Assembly: GCA_029555415.1 (NCBI GenBank)
Contig: JAKPSI010000002.1
Location: 81,078-145,077, forward strand
Source: Bacteroidota bacterium
Lineage (GTDB): Bacteria > Bacteroidota > Bacteroidia > Chitinophagales > Chitinophagaceae
Reading direction: 5' to 3'
DNA length: 64,000 bases
This document shows, piece after piece, positions 55,391 to 64,000 of the stretch; within the stretch, counting starts at the first letter, position 1; each line of letters starts with the position of its first letter. Under the pieces are notes generated by a model. The model was not told where the DNA came from, ran no database searches, and was given only the letters and a program-made list of their open reading frames with translations. The translations under genes were made by a program, and so were the position numbers.

Positions 55391-55984
55391 ATGCAAGCGA
55401 ATAAATTCCGCGGCCTCCTGATCGGTGGCGGTGTACTGCTGGTCATTGTGATCTGGATCGTCACGTCCTATAACGGACTGGTGAATAAAGAAGAGAAGAT
55501 GAAGAAGCAGTGGTCTGAAGTACAGAACACCTATCAGCGCCGGCTTGACCTGATCCCCAACCTCGTTAACGTGGTGAAGGGGCAGGCCGATTTCGAAAAG
55601 TCCACCCTGGAGCAGATCGCTAACGCTCGGGCGAAGGCGCTCTCCGGTAGCAGCAACACCGAACTGACCGCTGACAATTATAACAACCAGGAACAAGCGC
55701 AGAACGAACTGGCAGGTGCCGCCAACCGGATGATCATCATGATCGAGAATTATCCGGTGCTGAAAGGCACGGCTGCTTTCTCCGGACTGCAAACACAGCT
55801 GGAAGGAACGGAACGCAGAGTTCGCGTTGCCAGAAAGGATTTCAACGGCGCGGTTGCGGATTATAATAAATCGGTCCGCGGTTTTCCCGGCAGTATCATT
55901 GCAAAACTCTTTGGCTTCAAAGTGAAGGAAGGTTTCAGTGCGGAAGCAGGGGCGGATAAAGCGGTGGAGATAAAATTTAATTAG
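55391..55984 (+). CDS. LemA family protein (second copy)
   Basis: This 197-residue paralogue of its upstream neighbour has the same layout: a membrane helix (LLIGGGVLLVIVIWIVTSY near 10-28), YNGLVNKEEKMKKQWSEV near 28-45, YQRRLDLIPNLVNVVKGQ near 48-65 and FPGSIIAKLFGFKVKEGF near 166-183. Unlike the first copy it lacks a Cys after the helix. It starts 8 bases after the first copy. The tandem pair with two TPM proteins downstream suggests a complex of LemA bundles with TPM domains in the envelope. Confidence 0.93.
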   Translation: MQANKFRGLLIGGGVLLVIVIWIVTSYNGLVNKEEKMKKQWSEVQNTYQRRLDLIPNLVNVVKGQADFEKSTLEQIANARAKALSGSSNTELTADNYNNQEQAQNELAGAANRMIIMIENYPVLKGTAAFSGLQTQLEGTERRVRVARKDFNGAVADYNKSVRGFPGSIIAKLFGFKVKEGFSAEAGADKAVEIKFN

Positions 55985-55993
55985 AGTTCTTTT

Positions 55994-56163
55994 TTTGTCA
56001 CATAGACATGGAGGCCATAGAGGCCTGAACACATAGGATTAAACTTGTAGCTTACAGCTTATAGCTTGCAGCTATCACCATGTGTGTCTTTCTCCATGTT
56101 CTCTATGGCTATGTGACAAATCTTATCTGCGGTATCTGCGCCTCATCTGCGCGATCTGCGGGA
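55994..56163. repeat. Repeat mosaic framed by a 12-bp inverted repeat
   Basis: TTTGTCACATAG at 55994-56005 and its reverse complement at 56109-56120 frame CACATAG words, an AGCTTATAGC-family tract (56045-56073) and further TATGTG words. A run of ATCTGCG words follows (56126-56160). The block separates the LemA pair from the TPM genes; it contains no gene. Confidence 0.8.
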
Positions 56164-56176
56164 AATAACAAAAAAC

Positions 56177-56635
56177 GTGTTCAACCTTTTCAAACGAAAA
56201 CAGAAGTTCTTCACTGACGATGAAAACCATCTCATCGTCAAGGCTATCCGCCATGCGGAAGAACAAACCTCCGGTGAGGTACGCGTATACGTGGAGAGCA
56301 AATGCCGCTTCATGGACGCGATCGACCGCGCGGCTGAACTGTTCTATAAACTGAAGATGGATAAAACCGAACAACGTAACGCTGCGATCGTCTATGTTGC
56401 CGTAAAGGACCGCCAGCTGGCCGTTTTCGGCGATGAAGGCATCCATCAGAAAGTAGGAGATGCTTACTGGAATGAGGTGGTGGCAGAAATGCTCAGCCAT
56501 TTCAACAAGGACAACTACGCCCAGGGTATCGCCGAATGCGTCATCAGGATCGGCAGCGCACTAAAACAACATTTCCCTTATAATAAGGACACCGATAAAA
56601 ACGAACTGCCGGACGAGATCGTCTTCGGCCGGTAA
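56177..56635 (+). CDS. TPM domain protein
   Basis: This 152-residue protein starts at a GTG and is one TPM (TLP18.3/Psb32/MOLO-1) domain without signal peptide: IVKAIRHAEEQTSGEVRVYV near 20-39, NAAIVYVAVKDRQLAVFGD near 74-92 and the helical end IAECVIRIGSALKQHFP. TPM domains are associated with envelope assembly or acid phosphatase activity. It is 3 bases ahead of the second TPM gene, and the repeat block upstream makes separate transcription from the LemA pair possible. Confidence 0.88.
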   Translation: MFNLFKRKQKFFTDDENHLIVKAIRHAEEQTSGEVRVYVESKCRFMDAIDRAAELFYKLKMDKTEQRNAAIVYVAVKDRQLAVFGDEGIHQKVGDAYWNEVVAEMLSHFNKDNYAQGIAECVIRIGSALKQHFPYNKDTDKNELPDEIVFGR

Positions 56636-56638
56636 GCC

Positions 56639-57406
56639 ATGAAAAAATTATTATTCATACTTGCCCTTTTCTTCTCGCTGCCCGTGCTGGCGCAGGATGA
56701 TAAGGAACTGCCCGACAAGCCCAATCCCCCGAAACTCGTCAACGACCTGACCAATAAATTCCTCACCGCGGAACAAAAGTCCGCACTGGAAAGCAAACTG
56801 GTCGCTTTCGATGACAGTACCTCCAACCAGGTCACGATCGTTGTAGTGGAAGACCTCAAAGGGTATGATCCTACGGATTACGCGACCGCACTGGGACGTA
56901 AATGGGCTGTGGGAAATAAAGAATTCAATAATGGCGTTGTCGTTCTCATTTCCACCGGTGGCGGCACCGGTAACCGGAAAGCGGCGATAGCCGTGGGTTA
57001 CGGACTGGAAGGCGCCTTGCCGGATGTGACCACGAAAGCGATCATCGACAATGACCTCATCCCGAATTTCAAAGCAGGTAATTATTACCGCGGACTGGAT
57101 GAAGCGACCACCAGCATCATCGAAGCTGCACAAGGAAGATATCAGGCTCCTTCAGGCTGGGGTTCGCGCGGCAATAAGAAAGTGCCCAGCATCTTCACGA
57201 TCATCATTATCATCATCATTCTCATCATCATCTTCGGCAATTCAAAGCCCGGTAACGGCACCTACGTTTCACGCGGTGGCTTCATGCCCTGGTGGGGCGG
57301 TGGTAGCAGCAGCGGCGGCGGTTGGTCCGGCGGCGGTGGTGGCGGCGGCTTTGGAGGATTTGGTGGAGGAAGTTTTGGTGGGGGTGGAAGCAGCGGATCC
57401 TGGTAG
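56639..57406 (+). CDS. Membrane-anchored TPM domain protein (YgcG-like)
   Basis: This 255-residue protein has a signal peptide (MKKLLFILALFFSLPVLAQ), a TPM domain (about 30-170; QVTIVVVEDLKGYDPTDYAT, NNGVVVLISTG, KAAIAVGYGLEGALPD), then an isoleucine-only-rich transmembrane helix (IFTIIIIIIILIIIFG near 183-198). The tail is a glycine/serine/tryptophan-rich end of about 45 residues, a layout common in YgcG-type proteins. It follows the GTG-started TPM gene by 3 bases and ends the LemA-TPM operon at a bidirectional terminator. Nothing suggests truncation. Confidence 0.92.
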   Translation: MKKLLFILALFFSLPVLAQDDKELPDKPNPPKLVNDLTNKFLTAEQKSALESKLVAFDDSTSNQVTIVVVEDLKGYDPTDYATALGRKWAVGNKEFNNGVVVLISTGGGTGNRKAAIAVGYGLEGALPDVTTKAIIDNDLIPNFKAGNYYRGLDEATTSIIEAAQGRYQAPSGWGSRGNKKVPSIFTIIIIIIILIIIFGNSKPGNGTYVSRGGFMPWWGGGSSSGGGWSGGGGGGGFGGFGGGSFGGGGSSGSW

Positions 57407-57651
57407 AAAATTTTGAATTTTGAGTTTTGAATTTTGAGTGAGGGGTCGTTTACAGTTGCAATTTCAATCAATATTCAACAACCTAAAGTTTCCCGCAGAT
57501 CGCGCAGATCAAGCGCAGATTCCGCAGATAAGTACTAGCAAACTTTAAATAAAAAAGAGGAAGTCATTTGACCTCCTCTTTTTATTTATAATGACATTTC
57601 AATTCATCACGCCTGAATTCAAAATTCAGAATTCAGAATTCAAAATTCCGA
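57407..57651. repeat. Convergent gap with AAATTC and GCAGAT words and terminator
   Basis: The gap carries TTTTGAATTTTGAG words (57411-57439), CCCGCAGATCGCGCAGAT words (57490-57530), the terminator at 57546-57587, and AATTCAAAATTCAGAATTC words (57614-57648) that end 4 bases before the aminopeptidase stop codon. Confidence 0.7.
57546..57587. terminator. Bidirectional intrinsic terminator
   Basis: AAATAAAAAAGAGGA, GTCA, TT, TGAC and TCCTCTTTTTATTT form a long stem with one mismatch and A/T runs at both ends. It serves the TPM operon (+) and the M1 aminopeptidase (-). Confidence 0.85.
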
Positions 57652-60138
57652 TCAGAATCCTTTCTTCTCGTCTGCCGGTATCTTCGACTGTATATATTCC
57701 GCCTGCTCATTCAAGCCTGCTTCTTTCTTCTTCGTCACCAGTCCTTTCAGCAGTACACCGTTGATGAACGGATCGGTCTGGCCTTTGAAGGCTTCGGGGA
57801 TCGCGTCACGGAAGGTCACGATATCATCCACCGCGCGTTTCACGATATCTGTGTTCTTCGTTTTACCGATGAACTGACCGATCTGTTGCAGCATGTTGAA
57901 TTTCGCCTGTGTGATGCCGGTTTGCTTTTCAAAACTGCTCAGGACCTGTTCAGCGCTGGCTTCATCGCCTGAACTGATCAGGATCGTCATGATGGCGTTG
58001 TTCAACTGACCTTTATTGGGGAGTGCAGCGAGGCGTTTTGCTTCTGCAAGTGCGCCCACACTGTCCACATCCGCTAACGCATCCAGCGCATTGCCGGAAA
58101 CGGTATAAGAGGAGTCATTCACCGCGGCACGGAAGATCGGTGCATAGGCCGGGTTCTTGTATTCGCCCAGCTTGCTGATGGCGCTGGCTTTCACCGTACG
58201 CTTCGGATCGTTCTTCGCGATATCCGCCAGTTTGCTTTCTACAGCAGCCTTCACGTTATCTTTCTTCATGTTGAGGCGGTTGATGGTCAGTCCGCGGAGT
58301 CCGTCGAATTTATCATTCAACGCTTCGGTCAGGAATGCCACCGCTTTCGGATCATCCTGTTTCTTGGCAGCGAATTCGATCGCTTCGCGGCGGTCAAGGT
58401 ATTTACCAGCGTTCTTGTACTGGAAGATGTATTCATCCAGTGTCTTGTTCTCTTTCTTGGTGCAGAGGAGCACTTTATCGCCGTCAAAATTCACGAGGTC
58501 GGGTTTGGTAGCCACCGGGAAATAGAACGTATCCGTTTTGTGCTGTGCCCAAACATTATAGCGTACGGGTTTCGTACCATTATATACATCGATCGCGACA
58601 GGCAGTTTGAAAATCTTGTCGGCTTGTGTCTGATTCACCACCACTTTCACCTTACCCTCTTCATAGCTGTACTGGATGTCCAGCGTGGGGTGACCGGCGC
58701 CATAGTACCATTGATTCCAGTACCAGTTCAGGTCGCGGCCCGTTACTTCTTCAAAAGCCAGACGCAGTTGTTGTGCTTCGGCTGATTTGAATTTGTTGGT
58801 GGTCAGATAGAGATTCAGCGCTTTGAAGAATGCTGAATCGCCCACGTAGTTGCGGAGCATATGCAGGATGCGGCCTCCTTTATTATAGCTTACGCCGTCG
58901 AATACGTCTTCTTTATCACTGTAGAAGAAACGCACGAGGTCTTTCTTCGCACTGTTGCTGTTCAGGTAGCCCTGCATGTCCTGGTAATGTTGTGCGTCGC
59001 CGGCATCTTTACCGTATTTGTATTCATTCCAGAGTGTTTCGCTGTAATTAGCGAAGGATTCATTGAGGGTGATATTGCTCCAGCTTTCTGTAGTGACATA
59101 ATCACCGAACCATTGGTGGAACAGTTCATGCGCCACCACCAGTTCCCAGCTATTGCCATCGGTCAGTTCGCGTGCGTCCTGTTGTGCGGCGTCGGAGTGC
59201 AGGGTAGCGGTGGTGTTCTCCATCGCGCCTGAAACGTAGTCCCGTCCTGTGATCTGTGCATATTTATACCAGGGGAAATCAACACCTGTGATCCTGGAAT
59301 AGAAGCCGATCATTTCGGGTGTGAGGCCGAAGATCTTGCGGGCAACGGAAGCGTATTCTTTCTCTACATAATAGCTGACTTCTTTGCCTTTCCATGAATC
59401 CTTGATGACCGCGAAATCACCCACACCCATGAAGAACAGGTAGGGGGCATGCGGCAGGTCCATTTTCCAGGTATCGGTACGCGTACCGTCAGCATTCTTT
59501 TTCTGAGCAGTCAGTTTACCGTTGGAAAGTGTTACATATTTATCCGGAACGGTCATGGAGATCTCGTCCGTTGTTTTCTGATTGGGTTTGTCGATGGTAG
59601 GGCACCATACGGACGTGGCTTCGGTTTCACCTTGTGTCCAGATCTGTGTGGGCTTATTCTTGTCCTTGCCATCGGGGTTGATGAAGTAAAGACCTTTGGC
59701 ATCGCTGATCGCGGCACTGCCTTTCACTTTCACTTCATTCGGTTTGGCGGTATAGGAAATGAAAATGGTGTAGGACTCTGATCCTTTATAAGAACGGTCG
59801 AGTTTGATATGGAGCTGCAGACTGTCATCATATGTATACTTCAGGTTCTGCAGAGTAGCGCCTTTCATCATGGCTACGGTATGGATCGCCATGCCTTTGG
59901 CATCGAGCGTCAGTGAATCTGTGGCATAGAAATGAGGTTTCAGCGTGATCCAGGCCTTGCCATACATCCAGGATTTGGCGTAATCGAAGCTGACGTCCAG
60001 TTTCGTATGCACCAGATCGTTGATGCGGGTGGAAGTTTCACGGTATTCTTTTTTCCAGGAAGTGTCCCGGGCGGGTTGAACTTGTGCCAGGGCTGCAAGA
60101 CTCATCATACAGCAGGCGATCAACAGGAATTTTTTCAT
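57652..60138 (-). CDS. M1 family metallopeptidase
   Basis: This 828-residue exported protein (signal peptide MKKFLLIACCMMSLAALAQ) is a gluzincin aminopeptidase of the M1 family: GAMENT near 303-308 binds the N-terminus, and the zinc motif HELFHQW is near 335-341 with the third ligand in NESFANYSE. The domain before it is the usual beta-saddle, and the C-terminal 300 residues are helical with HEAT-like repeats (AVESKLADIAKNDPKRTVKA, SAISKLGEYKN). Probably acts on peptides in the periplasm. A TACATTTG promoter lies at 60161-60168. Monocistronic. Confidence 0.94.
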   Translation of the reverse strand: MKKFLLIACCMMSLAALAQVQPARDTSWKKEYRETSTRINDLVHTKLDVSFDYAKSWMYGKAWITLKPHFYATDSLTLDAKGMAIHTVAMMKGATLQNLKYTYDDSLQLHIKLDRSYKGSESYTIFISYTAKPNEVKVKGSAAISDAKGLYFINPDGKDKNKPTQIWTQGETEATSVWCPTIDKPNQKTTDEISMTVPDKYVTLSNGKLTAQKKNADGTRTDTWKMDLPHAPYLFFMGVGDFAVIKDSWKGKEVSYYVEKEYASVARKIFGLTPEMIGFYSRITGVDFPWYKYAQITGRDYVSGAMENTTATLHSDAAQQDARELTDGNSWELVVAHELFHQWFGDYVTTESWSNITLNESFANYSETLWNEYKYGKDAGDAQHYQDMQGYLNSNSAKKDLVRFFYSDKEDVFDGVSYNKGGRILHMLRNYVGDSAFFKALNLYLTTNKFKSAEAQQLRLAFEEVTGRDLNWYWNQWYYGAGHPTLDIQYSYEEGKVKVVVNQTQADKIFKLPVAIDVYNGTKPVRYNVWAQHKTDTFYFPVATKPDLVNFDGDKVLLCTKKENKTLDEYIFQYKNAGKYLDRREAIEFAAKKQDDPKAVAFLTEALNDKFDGLRGLTINRLNMKKDNVKAAVESKLADIAKNDPKRTVKASAISKLGEYKNPAYAPIFRAAVNDSSYTVSGNALDALADVDSVGALAEAKRLAALPNKGQLNNAIMTILISSGDEASAEQVLSSFEKQTGITQAKFNMLQQIGQFIGKTKNTDIVKRAVDDIVTFRDAIPEAFKGQTDPFINGVLLKGLVTKKKEAGLNEQAEYIQSKIPADEKKGF

Positions 60139-60160
60139 GTAAGTTCTGATTTTAGTGGAG

Positions 60161-60168
60161 CAAATGTA
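60161..60168 (-). promoter_or_regulatory. Promoter -7 element TACATTTG of the M1 peptidase gene
   Basis: On the minus strand TACATTTG matches TAnnTTTG exactly, 22 bases upstream of the ATG. Confidence 0.5.
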
Positions 60169-60247
60169 TATGGAAAGGTGGTAATAAGACGTGGAAAAGG
60201 GATGGAAGGTTACGGGATTTAACAGCCTGTTGTAGCATTATTTCAGC

Positions 60248-60255
60248 TAATTTTG
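60248..60255 (+). promoter_or_regulatory. Promoter -7 element TAATTTTG of the DUF4476 gene
   Basis: TAATTTTG matches TAnnTTTG exactly and ends 21 bases before the ATG at 60277, so the leader is about 15 bases. It excludes the in-frame upstream GTG at 60253 as a likely start. Confidence 0.55.
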
Positions 60256-60276
60256 GTCGTCACCAACATCCCGGGT

Positions 60277-61683
60277 ATGAACCGCTTTGTCCTTTCGATC
60301 ATTCTTTCTTTGACCATGGGGGCCGTCTCCGCCCAGAAGGTCTATTTCGTTTATTTACAGTCGGATCCCGTGCAGCCCTTCTTCGTGAAAATGAACGGGA
60401 ACCTGTACAGTTCTACCGGTTCGGGTTACCTGATCCTGTCCAAATTGCACGACAGCACCTACAGCTTCACGGTCGGTTTTCCGCAGAATGCATTTCCGGA
60501 GCAACAGTTCTCTGTACCGGTGAAGGCGAAGGACCATGGCTATTTGCTGAAGAATTTCGGTGAAAAGGGTTGGGGCTTGTTCGATCTGCAGACGATGGGC
60601 ATCACGTATACGGAATCGGCACAGCCGGTGAAAAAGGAAGTGGTGGCGCAAAAGGAAACGAAATCAAGTGATTCATTCACGGATATATTATCAAAGGCTG
60701 CGGATGATCCCACATTGAAGGAGAAACCGGTAGTGAAGAAAGAAGAACCGAAAGTGGAAGTGAAGACGGAACCGAAGACCGTACCGATGACGATGATCGA
60801 ACCTGCGAATGCGGTGATACAAACACCGCCTCAGCAAACGGAAACAGTGAAAGGTCCTGAACAGAAAAAAGATGAACCGAAAGTGACCACGCCGGTCGTG
60901 CAGACAGAAATTGTAAAGAAAGAAGAATTGAAACCGGTGGCAAGGGATACGGTATCGGATCATAGTTTGAATGAGCTCGTGGACGCGGGGAAAACTAATG
61001 AGAAGAAGATCGCTGAAGTATCTGCGCCAGTGAAAGAAGAACTGGTGAAACCCTCTGTGGATGAGCCTTACAAGGCTTCTGTGGTTACGAAACGTTCAGA
61101 AAGTTCCACAACGGAAGGGTTCGGTCTGGTGTATATTGATACGTATGCGGATGGAAAGAAGGATACGATCAGGATCCTGATCCCGAATCCGAAACCATTG
61201 GTGGTTCCTTCAGCGAATGTCAAAAAAGAAGAGAAGAAATTTCTGGACATTACAACGGATACTCTGAATACGAAAGAGAAAACGATAGTGGCAGTGCAGG
61301 ATCAAAAGCCGGTGGTTACAGAACAGGAAGTGAAGCCGTTGACAGATACGGTGAGTAAGGTTACTGCTCCTGTAGTTCCTTCCAAAACGAATTGCACGGC
61401 GGTGGCTGATGAATCTGATTTTTACAGGGTTCGCAAGAAGATGGCTGCTGCGGAATCCGATGATGATATGATCGCTGAGGCGCGGAAAGGCTTCAAACAG
61501 AAATGTTATACGGTGCAGCAGATCCGTAATCTGGGTACTTTATTCCTGTCGGACAAAGGCAAGTATGCTTTTTATGACGAGGCATTCGGCCACACGTCTG
61601 AACCCGCGAACTTTGCATCCCTGGAGTCCGACCTTAAAGATCCCTATTATATCAAGCGTTTCAAGGCCATGCTGGGCAATTGA
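60277..61683 (+). CDS. Exported DUF4476 protein with long low-complexity linker
   Basis: The 468-residue protein has a signal peptide (MNRFVLSIILSLTMGAVSAQ), an N-terminal beta domain (about 20-110; VYFVYLQSDPVQPFFVKMNG, GYLILSKLHDSTYSFTVGF) and a central Val/Lys/Glu/Pro/Thr-rich low-complexity stretch of about 250 residues (115-370). It ends in a C-terminal DUF4476 domain (about 375-468; FYRVRKKMAAAESDDDM, CYTVQQIRNLGTLFLSDKGK). Such proteins are found across Bacteroidota, function unknown. The codon use in the linker is strongly biased to GAA, AAA and GTG. Confidence 0.88.
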   Translation: MNRFVLSIILSLTMGAVSAQKVYFVYLQSDPVQPFFVKMNGNLYSSTGSGYLILSKLHDSTYSFTVGFPQNAFPEQQFSVPVKAKDHGYLLKNFGEKGWGLFDLQTMGITYTESAQPVKKEVVAQKETKSSDSFTDILSKAADDPTLKEKPVVKKEEPKVEVKTEPKTVPMTMIEPANAVIQTPPQQTETVKGPEQKKDEPKVTTPVVQTEIVKKEELKPVARDTVSDHSLNELVDAGKTNEKKIAEVSAPVKEELVKPSVDEPYKASVVTKRSESSTTEGFGLVYIDTYADGKKDTIRILIPNPKPLVVPSANVKKEEKKFLDITTDTLNTKEKTIVAVQDQKPVVTEQEVKPLTDTVSKVTAPVVPSKTNCTAVADESDFYRVRKKMAAAESDDDMIAEARKGFKQKCYTVQQIRNLGTLFLSDKGKYAFYDEAFGHTSEPANFASLESDLKDPYYIKRFKAMLGN

Positions 61684-61710
61684 TAATTGAATTTCAATTG
61701 TCTGATACAA

Positions 61711-61850
61711 TTGTCACATAGGCACATGGTTCACATAGCAATACACACATAGAAAAATAAATAGCAGGTTTACGCAATTCAATTAGTTGGTTAACCTTCT
61801 ACATTAATGAAGCCTGTATTAATTCATAATTTTTAATTCTTAATTCTCCT
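61711..61850. repeat. CACATAG and TTAATTC word tracts upstream of truA
   Basis: Between the DUF4476 gene and truA are TTGTCACATAGGCACATGG-type words (61711-61755) and AATTCATAATTTTTAATTC-type words (61818-61848). Nothing else is visible. Confidence 0.6.
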
Positions 61851-61857
61851 TTCTTCC

Positions 61858-62622
61858 ATGCCCCGTTACTATTTAGAACTCTCCTACAAAGGCACCCAAT
61901 ACAGTGGTTTTCAGGTGCAGGAGAATGCGCATACGGTGCAGGCGGAGGTGGAGAAAGCCATTGCAGTATTGCAGCGGGAGCCGGTTCAGTTAACGGGTTC
62001 ATCGCGAACGGATGCGGGGGTGCATGCGTTGCAGAACTATTTCCATTTCGATTATGAAGGGGTGATCCATCCGCAGTTCGTGTACAAGATGAATGCGATA
62101 TTGCCGGGTGATATCGTGCTGGAGTCGCTGAAACCTATGCCGGATGCGGCACACAGCCGGTTTGATGCGAAGAGCCGGTTATACCGTTATTACATTTACA
62201 GGCATAAGGACCCTTTCCTTGCGGACCGGGCTTATTATTTCCCGTACAGGCTGGATGAGGCGCAGATGCAGACTGCGGCCGGGATACTGAAGGAGTACAG
62301 GGATTTTACATCGTTTTCGAAGCGGAATACGCAGGTGAAGACCTTTCAGTGTGAGATCATGGAGAGTGCGTGGGGCTGGGAGGGGGATTGTATGGTGTAT
62401 ACGGTGCGTGCGAACCGGTTTTTGAGGGGAATGGTGAGGGCATTGACGGCCACGATGTTACGCGTGGGAAGGGGTAAAATGAGCATTGAAGACTTCCGTT
62501 CTGTTATAGAGGCAAAGGATTGTACGAGAGCCAGTTTTGCGGTCCCGCCGCATGGATTATTCCTCCGGGAGGTCGATTTTGGTCCTGAATACTTCGGGGG
62601 GGCAAAAAAAATGGGGGGCTGA
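61858..62622 (+). CDS. truA: tRNA pseudouridine(38-40) synthase
   Basis: The 254-residue enzyme makes pseudouridine at positions 38-40 of tRNA anticodon arms. Catalytic Asp52 is in SSRTDAGVHA, and the start YYLELSYKGTQYSGFQVQ (4-21) and the segment FLRGMVRALTATMLRVGRGK near 182-201 are typical. The C-terminus ends FGGAKKMGG, coded by a G- and A-rich stretch that may be prone to slippage. It precedes the rRNA leader by about 80 bases and is the last gene before the rrn operon. Confidence 0.96.
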   Translation: MPRYYLELSYKGTQYSGFQVQENAHTVQAEVEKAIAVLQREPVQLTGSSRTDAGVHALQNYFHFDYEGVIHPQFVYKMNAILPGDIVLESLKPMPDAAHSRFDAKSRLYRYYIYRHKDPFLADRAYYFPYRLDEAQMQTAAGILKEYRDFTSFSKRNTQVKTFQCEIMESAWGWEGDCMVYTVRANRFLRGMVRALTATMLRVGRGKMSIEDFRSVIEAKDCTRASFAVPPHGLFLREVDFGPEYFGGAKKMGG

Positions 62623-62676
62623 AACCCTTTACAGCAGGGCATCTTGCTGATGCTAAGTGTATTATTTTCAATAATT

Positions 62677-62708
62677 TTTGGGCAGTAAACGGTTCGCTCG
62701 TATATTTG
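62677..62708 (+). promoter_or_regulatory. rrn promoter P1 (TTTG, 20 bases, TATATTTG)
   Basis: -33 box TTTG at 62677-62680 and -7 box TATATTTG at 62701-62708, spaced 20 bases. It begins 55 bases after the truA stop. Confidence 0.8.
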
Positions 62709-62794
62709 CAACCCCAATTGAGAAAAGCGGGACAGTTCTTCGAAAAAAGTGAAACGGTTTTAAGTGAGAAAGTGAACAAAAAAGAGCGAAAAAC

Positions 62795-62825
62795 TTTGTG
62801 GTGAATTAAACGCATCGTATCTTTG
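62795..62825 (+). promoter_or_regulatory. rrn promoter P2 (TTTG, 19 bases, TATCTTTG)
   Basis: -33 box TTTG at 62795-62798 and -7 box TATCTTTG at 62818-62825, spaced 19 bases, about 117 bases after P1. Confidence 0.82.
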
Positions 62826-62911
62826 CTGCCCTTCTTCAAAAAAGGGTTACAGTTCTTCACAAAACAGTTTGAGAATCACGCCAGAATCTCTGAAAATAAT
62901 TCAGAAAAAAT

Positions 62912-62942
62912 TTTGGTTGTAATACTACGGCCCTTACCTTTG
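62912..62942 (+). promoter_or_regulatory. rrn promoter P3 (TTTG, 19 bases, TACCTTTG)
   Basis: -33 box TTTG at 62912-62915 and -7 box TACCTTTG at 62935-62942, spaced 19 bases, 117 bases after P2. The equal 117-base spacing of P1, P2 and P3 points to tandem duplication. Confidence 0.85.
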
Positions 62943-63010
62943 CACTCCCGTTCAAAAAACGGGTGGCTGGTAAAGCCAAAAGATCTTTGAAAGTTGGGAA
63001 ACAATAGCAC

Positions 63011-63034
63011 TTCTTCAGATAGCCATCTGAAGAA
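63011..63034 (+). other. Leader hairpin upstream of 16S rRNA
   Basis: TTCTTCAGAT and ATCTGAAGAA form a perfect 10-bp stem around AGCC, about 90 bases before the 16S 5' end. It is a candidate RNase III or antitermination (boxB-like) element following the boxA-like GATCTTTGAAAG. Confidence 0.6.
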
Positions 63035-63126
63035 AACAAACAAGGTAAGTCAAGCGAAATAAATTCGATTTGACACGTTAATTTTTCTCTTGAGAATTTT
63101 TAAAATGTCAGTATCAAACTTCATTT

Positions 63127-64000
<874 letters not shown>

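Larger units (their letters stand above)
62623..63126 (+). promoter_or_regulatory. rrn leader region with three tandem promoters
   Basis: This 504-base stretch between truA and 16S has no coding gene. It holds three TTTG / TAnnTTTG promoters (P1 62677-62708, P2 62795-62825, P3 62912-62942). Each is followed at once by a small CCC...GGG hairpin: CCCTTCTTCAAAAAAGGG at 62829-62846 and CCCGTTCAAAAAACGGG at 62947-62963 are perfect, and the first is imperfect. Downstream are an antiterminator-like box GATCTTTGAAAG at 62982-62993 and a 10-bp hairpin at 63011-63034. Confidence 0.85.

Overview
The window comes from a Bacteroidota chromosome, most likely family Chitinophagaceae. The evidence is the 5' part of a 16S rRNA gene at the right edge, promoters of the TTTG / TAnnTTTG type throughout, a type IX secretion C-terminal sorting domain, and many families typical of the phylum (DUF3127, DUF4476, DUF6263-like, DUF6600-like, TPR histidine kinases). 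The family-level placement rests on remembered 16S features and was not searched.

Left part (1-18 kb), mostly minus strand: mlaE-type permease, maeB, an M20 amidohydrolase, a SPOR protein, and a deoC operon with two aldehyde dehydrogenases, one catalytically dead. Next come two plus-strand periplasmic amidohydrolase-fold proteins, then a voltage-gated-type K+ channel and secA on the minus strand. 18-28 kb: a lipoprotein, a lone atpG, scpB, lysA, a DUF6263-like protein, and a tight four-gene plus-strand operon (membrane-anchored papain-like protease, thioredoxin, DUF4442 thioesterase-like protein, MBL-fold RNase). 27-41 kb is an accessory, envelope-oriented stretch: DUF4136 lipoprotein, small barrel, Tyr/Trp-rich plus Arg/Gly/Asn-rich exported protein, a 1029-residue barrel/Cna-B protein, a heparinase II/III-like enzyme, DUF3127, a secreted gp5/VgrG-needle-like octad-repeat protein, an LLM flavin oxidoreductase and a beta-lactamase-fold serine hydrolase.

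41-52 kb: a B12-binding radical SAM protein; a minus-strand cluster of exported proteins including a seven-bladed RCC1 propeller with a T9SS sorting domain; a divergent TPR histidine kinase / NarL-type regulator pair; and tRNA-Glu. 52-64 kb: gap, pgk, a LemA-LemA-TPM-TPM operon, an M1 aminopeptidase, a DUF4476 protein, truA, and the rrn leader with three tandem promoters followed by 16S rRNA.

The least explained signal is in the intergenic DNA. At least six families of short word-like repeats (ACGCAACG, CGCAGAT/ATCTGCG, AGCTTATAGC, TCAAAATTC, GACTANCGACTA, CACATAG) recur in gaps, often stacked in mosaics. One mosaic is duplicated as a unit (27268-27562), one is a clean 10-bp-period array (43322-43411), and the gap-pgk interval carries a perfect 27-bp inverted repeat. 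I found no CRISPR array, transposase, integrase or clear prophage. The most interesting protein-level items are the split ALDH16-like pair beside deoC and the free-standing gp5-like needle protein.
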